64,000 bases of DNA from an uncultured Clostridia bacterium (GTDB lineage Bacteria > Bacillota > Clostridia > Oscillospirales > Ruminococcaceae). The notes under the pieces were generated by a model. The model did no database searches. It saw nothing but the letters and a program-made list of their open reading frames with translations, and had not been told where the DNA came from. Shown piece by piece: positions 60,311 through 64,000 of this stretch. The position numbers and the translations under genes were made by a program. Numbering within the stretch: position 1 is the stretch's first letter; each line of letters opens with the position of its first letter. Location of the stretch: contig CANRLW010000001.1 in the NCBI GenBank assembly GCA_947631575.1, forward strand, positions 62,001-126,000, given 5' to 3'.

Positions 60311-60628
60311 ATGGCTGTAAGTGTAGATAATGAAAATTTTGATAAAGAAGTTTTAAGAACAAACGGAATAGTTTTAGCGGATTTTTATTCGGAGACCTGC
60401 GCGCCTTGCAGGAGAGTTTCTCCCGTGCTTGCCGAGCTTGAAGAAGACTACGGCGATAAAATAAAGCTCGCAAAGATAAACGTAAACCTTGATGCAAAGC
60501 TTGCGAGAAAATACGTTGTCGGCGCTGTTCCTACTATAGTTTTTTTCAAAGACGGCGAGGAGTCGGGTAGAATTGTCGGAGCGGCAAATAAGTCCGAATA
60601 TTCTTCGGCTATTGATAAGATGATGTGA
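60311..60628 (+). CDS. Thioredoxin with a CAPC active site
   Basis: A 105-residue thioredoxin fold. The redox site is SETCAPCRR (Cys30, Cys33): Ala replaces Gly of the usual WCGPC and the preceding Trp is Thr. The cis-Pro loop VGAVPTIVFF and the charged C-terminal helix are kept. CAPC shifts redox potential modestly in known cases. GGTGAT precedes the ATG. It is alone on its transcript and ends at a terminator. Confidence 0.93.
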   Translation: MAVSVDNENFDKEVLRTNGIVLADFYSETCAPCRRVSPVLAELEEDYGDKIKLAKINVNLDAKLARKYVVGAVPTIVFFKDGEESGRIVGAANKSEYSSAIDKMM

Positions 60629-60630
60629 GA

Positions 60631-60674
60631 AAACAGGCTGTTGAATAAAATCATCTTTATCGACAGCCTGTTTC
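60631..60674 (+). terminator. Terminator after the thioredoxin gene
   Basis: AAACAGGCTGT (60631-60641) pairs with ACAGCCTGTTT (60663-60673); the loop contains TAAAATCATCTTTAT. Confidence 0.75.
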
Positions 60675-60710
60675 ATTTCTTACGAATTTATTACAATTTT
60701 TTTCATTGTC

Positions 60711-60739
60711 TTGACTAAATAATAAAATTGAGTTATAAT
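60711..60739 (+). promoter_or_regulatory. Promoter of the VanRS-type two-component operon
   Basis: TTGACT (60711-60716), 17 bases, TATAAT (60734-60739). Transcription should start near 60746, inside the T-arm-like sequence. Confidence 0.82.
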
Positions 60740-60742
60740 TTA

Positions 60743-60769
60743 GGTGACGGGAGTCGAACCCGTACCACC
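60743..60769 (-). other. tRNA T-arm/acceptor-like sequence
   Basis: The minus strand reads GGTGGTACGGG TTCGACT CCCGTCACC, that is, a canonical tRNA T-stem (ACGGG/CCCGT), T-loop TTCGACT and a following CACC like a tRNA 3' acceptor strand. No anticodon or D-arm is found on its 5' side, so it is not a whole tRNA. It sits 4 bases after the -10 element and would form the 5' hairpin of the plus-strand transcript. It may be a scar of an integration site or a regulatory mimic. Confidence 0.6.
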
Positions 60770-60798
60770 TTGAATAAATAATGATTTGGGGAATATTT

Positions 60799-61506
60799 AT
60801 GACAGATAAGAAAACAACTCCTCGGATACTTGTCGTTGACGATGAAAAGGAAATAGCGGACCTTATAGAGCTTTATCTTAAAAACGAGGGCTGCGAGATA
60901 ATGAAGTTCTATAACGGAAAGGACGCGCTCGAATGTGTACAAAATGAAAAGATAGATCTTGCTCTTCTTGATGTTATGCTGCCTGATACGGACGGCTTTA
61001 CTCTGGTGAAACTTATACGCGAAAAGTATTTTTTCCCTATCATTATGCTGACTGCAAAGGTCGAGGACAGCGATAAAATAATGGGTCTTACGATAGGCGC
61101 TGACGATTACATAACAAAGCCCTTCAATCCGCTGGAAGTTACAGCGCGTGTCAGAACGCAACTTCGCCGCTATATGCGGTATAATTCCGCCGAACCCGAA
61201 CAGCCCACAGATGAAATAGATATCCGCGGTCTTGTCATAAGTAAATCTTCCCATAAATGCACGCTTTTCGGTGAACCCGTTTCTCTTACGCCTTTAGAGT
61301 TTTCTTTGTTGCTTTATCTTTGCCTTAACAGGGGTACGGTCGTATCGTCCGAGGAGCTTTTTGAAAACGTCTGGGGCGAAAAATTTATAAATGCAAATAA
61401 CACCGTTATGGCTCACATCGCGCGCCTTAGAGAAAAGCTGAAAGAGTCGCCGCGAGAGCCTAAATTTATAAAAACTGTCTGGGGAGTTGGCTATACAATT
61501 GAATAA
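60799..61506 (+). CDS. Response regulator, VanR/OmpR type
   Basis: A 235-residue regulator. The receiver domain has the acidic pocket VVDDEKEIA, phospho-acceptor Asp58 (LALLDVMLPD), conserved Thr/Lys (MLTAKVED, YITKPFNPLEV); the C-terminal winged helix contains LTPLEFSLLLYLCLNRGTVV and ANNTVMAHIARLREKL. The receiver strongly resembles VanR of glycopeptide-resistance operons. The ATG at 60799 follows GGGGAA; an ATG at 60781 has no site. It overlaps the kinase gene by 8 bases. Confidence 0.94.
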   Translation: MTDKKTTPRILVVDDEKEIADLIELYLKNEGCEIMKFYNGKDALECVQNEKIDLALLDVMLPDTDGFTLVKLIREKYFFPIIMLTAKVEDSDKIMGLTIGADDYITKPFNPLEVTARVRTQLRRYMRYNSAEPEQPTDEIDIRGLVISKSSHKCTLFGEPVSLTPLEFSLLLYLCLNRGTVVSSEELFENVWGEKFINANNTVMAHIARLREKLKESPREPKFIKTVWGVGYTIE

Positions 61507-62602
61507 AAATAAAATAAAATACAGCGCCGTAACAAGAAAGCTTATGACTACGAGCGCCCTGCTTATGCTGGGTTGGGTGGTGGCAGTGGCTGTTGTGCTT
61601 CAAGTGGGCATTTTGATATGTAAAAGTTTTACTTGGTACGGAAACGAGTTTTTGTACCATCCGCTTAGATTAATAGAGAATAATATAGTCTGGATATTGC
61701 CCGTGACAGTCCTTGCGGGCTGTATTGTCATTTTTTACATTGTCCTGAGAAAAGCGCTAAGATATCTTGACGAGATAACCTTTGAGGCTGAAAAGCTTGC
61801 AGATCCCGACGCAAAGCCCATACACCTCTCCGACGAGCTTAAAGGCATTCAGGACGAGCTAAACTCCGCGCGCGAGCAGTCGCTTAAAAACTCCGCTCTT
61901 GCAAAAGAGGCGGAGCAGAGAAAAAGCGATCTTGTCGTATATCTTGCGCATGACTTAAAAACACCGCTGACGAGCGTTATAGGCTATCTGTCGCTGCTTA
62001 AAGACGAAAAGGATATATCAGAGGAAACGCGCGAAAAATACACGGACATTGCTCTTTCAAAAGCAAACCGCCTCGAGGAGCTTGTAAACGAATTTTTTGA
62101 AATTACACGCTTTAATCTTTCAAAGCTCACTCTCGAATATTCCACGATAAATTTAACGCTTATGCTCGAACAGCTCATATATGAGTTCGGACCAGTATTT
62201 GACAGAAAACAACTTTCCGCAAAGATGTATGCCGAAGAAAAGGTTATGCTCAGATGCGACCCCGACAAACTCTCGAGAGTGTTTGACAATCTTCTTAGAA
62301 ACGCCGTAAATTACAGCTATGAGGAAACTCAGATAGAAATACGTCTTATTACGGATGATAATTTTGTGTACATATTTTTCTCAAACTCGGGCGCTACTAT
62401 CCCTTCGGATAAGCTTGAAAGAATATTCGAGCAGTTTTTCAGACTTGACACTTCCCGCGCTACAAACAGCGGCGGCGCAGGGCTGGGACTTGCTATAGCA
62501 AAGCAGATAACCGAACTTCACGGAGGAAAAATATCCGCAACAAGCGAAAACGAAATAACGCGCTTTTGCGTCAAGCTCCCTAAAATTCAAAAAAACACTT
62601 GA
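61499..62602 (+). CDS. Sensor histidine kinase, VanS type
   Basis: A 367-residue membrane kinase. Helices at about 20-42 and 64-85 enclose a short external loop of about 20 residues. The dimerisation box VVYLAHDLKTPLTSVIGYLS holds His151, followed by LEELVNEFFEITRFNL, the N box FDNLLRNAVNYS and the G box GGAGLGLAIAKQIT. The H-box region is very like VanS. The start is TTG at 61499, overlapping the regulator's end. No vanHAX, vanY or vanZ gene is seen in the remaining window. Confidence 0.92.
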   Translation: MNKNKIKYSAVTRKLMTTSALLMLGWVVAVAVVLQVGILICKSFTWYGNEFLYHPLRLIENNIVWILPVTVLAGCIVIFYIVLRKALRYLDEITFEAEKLADPDAKPIHLSDELKGIQDELNSAREQSLKNSALAKEAEQRKSDLVVYLAHDLKTPLTSVIGYLSLLKDEKDISEETREKYTDIALSKANRLEELVNEFFEITRFNLSKLTLEYSTINLTLMLEQLIYEFGPVFDRKQLSAKMYAEEKVMLRCDPDKLSRVFDNLLRNAVNYSYEETQIEIRLITDDNFVYIFFSNSGATIPSDKLERIFEQFFRLDTSRATNSGGAGLGLAIAKQITELHGGKISATSENEITRFCVKLPKIQKNT

Positions 62603-62627
62603 CAATGTAAATAATGTATGATATAAT
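62599..62627 (+). promoter_or_regulatory. Promoter of the radical SAM pair
   Basis: TTGACA (62599-62604), 17 bases, TATAAT (62622-62627). The -35 includes the stop codon of the kinase gene. Confidence 0.75.
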
Positions 62628-62667
62628 AAAACTGTACTATTCAGAGGAGTACAGTTTTTATTTTTTG
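62628..62667 (+). terminator. Terminator or attenuator before the radical SAM pair
   Basis: AAAACTGTACT (about 62628-62638) pairs perfectly with AGTACAGTTTT (about 62648-62658), followed by TATTTTTT. It can end the two-component transcript, but also lies in the 5' end of the new transcript from 62634, and its symmetric ACTGTACT/AGTACAGT could be a regulator site. Confidence 0.65.
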
Positions 62668-62678
62668 GGGTGATATTA

Positions 62679-63581
62679 TTGAAACTTTCGAGCTTTGCAT
62701 ATCTTGCAAAATACGGCGTAAAGACCGTTCTGGGAATACAGAAAACGCCGATACTCGGAACAGTGATACTTACGGATAAATGCAATCTTCATTGCAAGCA
62801 TTGTTCCGTAAACAATCTGACCGCCGTCGTCCACCCTTACAGGCAGATAATAAACGAGATGAAACAGCTCTACATAATGGGCGTCAGGATATTGTTCTTC
62901 TGTGGAGGAGAAACATTTATGTGGCAAAGCGAGGGAAAGACGCTCCGCGATCTTGTGATTGTAGCAAAGCAGATGGGCTTTCTTATTGTCAACACCGTTA
63001 CAAACGGAACGTTTCCCATTGATATTCCCGAGGCTGATCTGATACTTCTCAGCCTCGACGGCGACAAACCTCGCCACAATGCCATAAGAGGCAACACATA
63101 TGATAAAATTATCCAAAACGTAAACAACTCGACCTCTAACAACATCTGCTTTTATATGGCGATAAACAAGATAAATAAATCTGCGGTAAAAAGCGTCTGC
63201 GCTCTCGCAACGAAAATGAAGAATGTCCGCGCCGTGTCTTTTAATTTTCATACTCCATATCCCGACACAAAAGAGCTTGCGCTTACGAAAAGGGAAAAGG
63301 AGAAATGCTGTAAAGACATTCAGGAAATGATGAAAAAGGGCGCTCCCGTTTTCAATCTTAAAAGCGCTTTTCCATACCTTATAAACAACAGCTTTCCTAC
63401 GCCCTGCAAACAGTGCGTGGTAATGGAAAACGGAAAGCTGAGCGTTTGCGGAAGATGCATACACGAAAAAGGACTTTGCGAAAAGTGCGGATATTTTTTC
63501 GTAGCCGAGTATACGCTTTTGTTCAGCGGGAATATAAAAATAATCGCCGAAATGCTTACGACCTATCTGAAATATATCTGA
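62679..63581 (+). CDS. Radical SAM protein with Cys-rich C-terminus
   Basis: A 300-residue radical SAM enzyme. The cluster motif is in LTDKCNLHCKHCSVNN, the glycine motif in FFCGGETFMWQ, and LILLSLDGDKPRHNAIRG marks the barrel. The C-terminal part has seven further Cys (CKQCVVMENGKLSVCGRC, then GLCEKCGYF) that could bind extra iron-sulfur clusters, as in SPASM-type enzymes. The start is TTG at 62679 behind GGGGTG; GTG at 62670 is possible. The next gene is a second radical SAM enzyme 9 bases later, so the pair may act on one substrate. Confidence 0.85.
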   Translation: MKLSSFAYLAKYGVKTVLGIQKTPILGTVILTDKCNLHCKHCSVNNLTAVVHPYRQIINEMKQLYIMGVRILFFCGGETFMWQSEGKTLRDLVIVAKQMGFLIVNTVTNGTFPIDIPEADLILLSLDGDKPRHNAIRGNTYDKIIQNVNNSTSNNICFYMAINKINKSAVKSVCALATKMKNVRAVSFNFHTPYPDTKELALTKREKEKCCKDIQEMMKKGAPVFNLKSAFPYLINNSFPTPCKQCVVMENGKLSVCGRCIHEKGLCEKCGYFFVAEYTLLFSGNIKIIAEMLTTYLKYI

Positions 63582-63590
63582 GGTGAAAAA

Positions 63591-64000
63591 ATGAATGTCA
63601 TATCTCTTGTAAGAAGTTATCTGACACGTTCTCTTAAACCGTTTGAATTTAAAAACGAATATGATGAAACTCTGAAATATGGCTCATGCGAGAGCCTCGG
63701 ACTTTATGTTCATATCCCGTTCTGTACGCAGATATGCTCGTTCTGCCCATACTGTAAGGAATTATACGACAGAGAAAAGGCAGACCGATACATAGACGCG
63801 CTCATAAAAGAAGTACGTCTTGTAGGTAAAAAGGGCATGAAGAAAAAAGTTACGAGCCTTTATTTCGGAGGAGGAACGCCTGCCCTTGTCGCAGATCGAA
63901 TAGGGGAGATAATTTCCGTTATCCGCGAATTTTTTGTCATAACCGACGGCATAGGCGCGGAGCTCCACCCCGATAATGTTACCACCGAAATTCTCGGAAC
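63591..64000 (+). CDS. HemN/HemW-like radical SAM protein (partial)
   Basis: The first 136 residues are visible; the gene continues past the right edge. SLGLYVHIPFCTQICSFCPY holds the CX3CX2C motif, with another Cys three residues later as in coproporphyrinogen-oxidase-like proteins, and SLYFGGGTPALVADRIGEII is the family's glycine motif. Whether it is a haem enzyme, a haem chaperone or a class C methyltransferase cannot be decided. GAGGTG precedes the ATG. It is co-transcribed with the preceding radical SAM gene. Confidence 0.88.
   Translation, partial: MNVISLVRSYLTRSLKPFEFKNEYDETLKYGSCESLGLYVHIPFCTQICSFCPYCKELYDREKADRYIDALIKEVRLVGKKGMKKKVTSLYFGGGTPALVADRIGEIISVIREFFVITDGIGAELHPDNVTTEILG

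Noticed and set aside
60743..60769. A full tRNA gene
   Set aside because: Only the T-arm and the acceptor end are present; no D-arm or anticodon arm can be found on the 5' side.
60799..62602. Glycopeptide resistance locus
   Set aside because: Only the regulator pair resembles VanRS; no vanHAX, vanY or vanZ gene is visible, so a resistance claim is not supported.
62676..63464. Open frame of 262 codons on the minus strand
   Set aside because: Antisense to the radical SAM gene; Cys, His and Tyr rich shadow translation without a binding site.

Overview
The window reads as a chromosomal segment of an endospore-forming, low-to-mid GC member of the Clostridia. It carries spoIVA next to a SipL-like spore-coat gene, AddAB instead of RecBCD, an energy-coupling-factor (ECF) transporter core, a lysine riboswitch and an archaeal-type aspartate-semialdehyde dehydrogenase. 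Gene content and style suggest an Oscillospiraceae/Ruminococcaceae-like bacterium. That is an inference; no rRNA or marker search was possible. Coding density is high. Genes sit in short operons, and nearly every operon start has a clean housekeeping promoter (TTGACA/TTGACT, usually 17 bases, TATAAT).

Layout. 1-7300 (minus strand): queA with an amidohydrolase; an AI-2E-family membrane protein; then a radical SAM gene, ruvC, ruvA, a TPR membrane protein and ruvB, packed with overlaps; then a partial gene at the left edge. 7345-11841 (plus): lysine riboswitch, asd, dapA, dapB, a stand-alone double-ACT protein and mscS. 11857-14811 (plus): an unclassified attenuator-type leader, a TM1266-like small regulator and an NMT1/nitrate-taurine-type ABC transporter. 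14801-16938 (minus): tspO and a B12-type radical SAM gene. 17068-22350 (plus): a FeoB-associated small protein, a sodium:solute symporter and a TrpXYZ-like ABC transporter. 22377-25090: recQ, a TetR regulator and a 39-residue peptide that looks like a sortase sorting signal. 25270-38125 (minus): aldose epimerase, a beta-propeller membrane protein, addA, addB, a HAD phosphatase fused to a nuclease-like domain, a PfkB kinase and hisS. 38358-38952: marR. 39395-41555 (minus): ilvBN. 41751-46533: two half-size TauE proteins, a small membrane protein, an LRR protein with a methyltransferase, and a YezG-like immunity protein with a membrane protein. 46614-50978: fused EcfA1A2, EcfT, a TIGR01212-type radical SAM gene and an ECF S component. 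51061-55772: rlmH and dacF (minus), a substituted metallophosphoesterase, a PC4-like protein and a MATE exporter. 55919-58925 (minus): sipL and spoIVA. 59048-64000: corA, thioredoxin, a VanRS-type two-component system and two radical SAM genes, the last cut by the window edge.

Non-coding structure of interest. A family of modular interspersed repeats recurs at gene 3' ends (19.1, 25.1, 38.95-39.4, 42.5-42.8, 48.5, 51.0 and 55.85 kb). One module is a strong CAAGGGGG...CCCCCTTG hairpin and another is built on CTAGAGGCTAGA. In two places the repeat forms the last codons of a gene. The best candidates for something undescribed are the leader at 11890-12053, the repeat family, the HAD/nuclease-like fusion beside addAB, the metallophosphoesterase lacking several metal ligands, the tRNA T-arm-like sequence at the start of the VanRS transcript, and the VanRS/radical SAM locus at the right edge.
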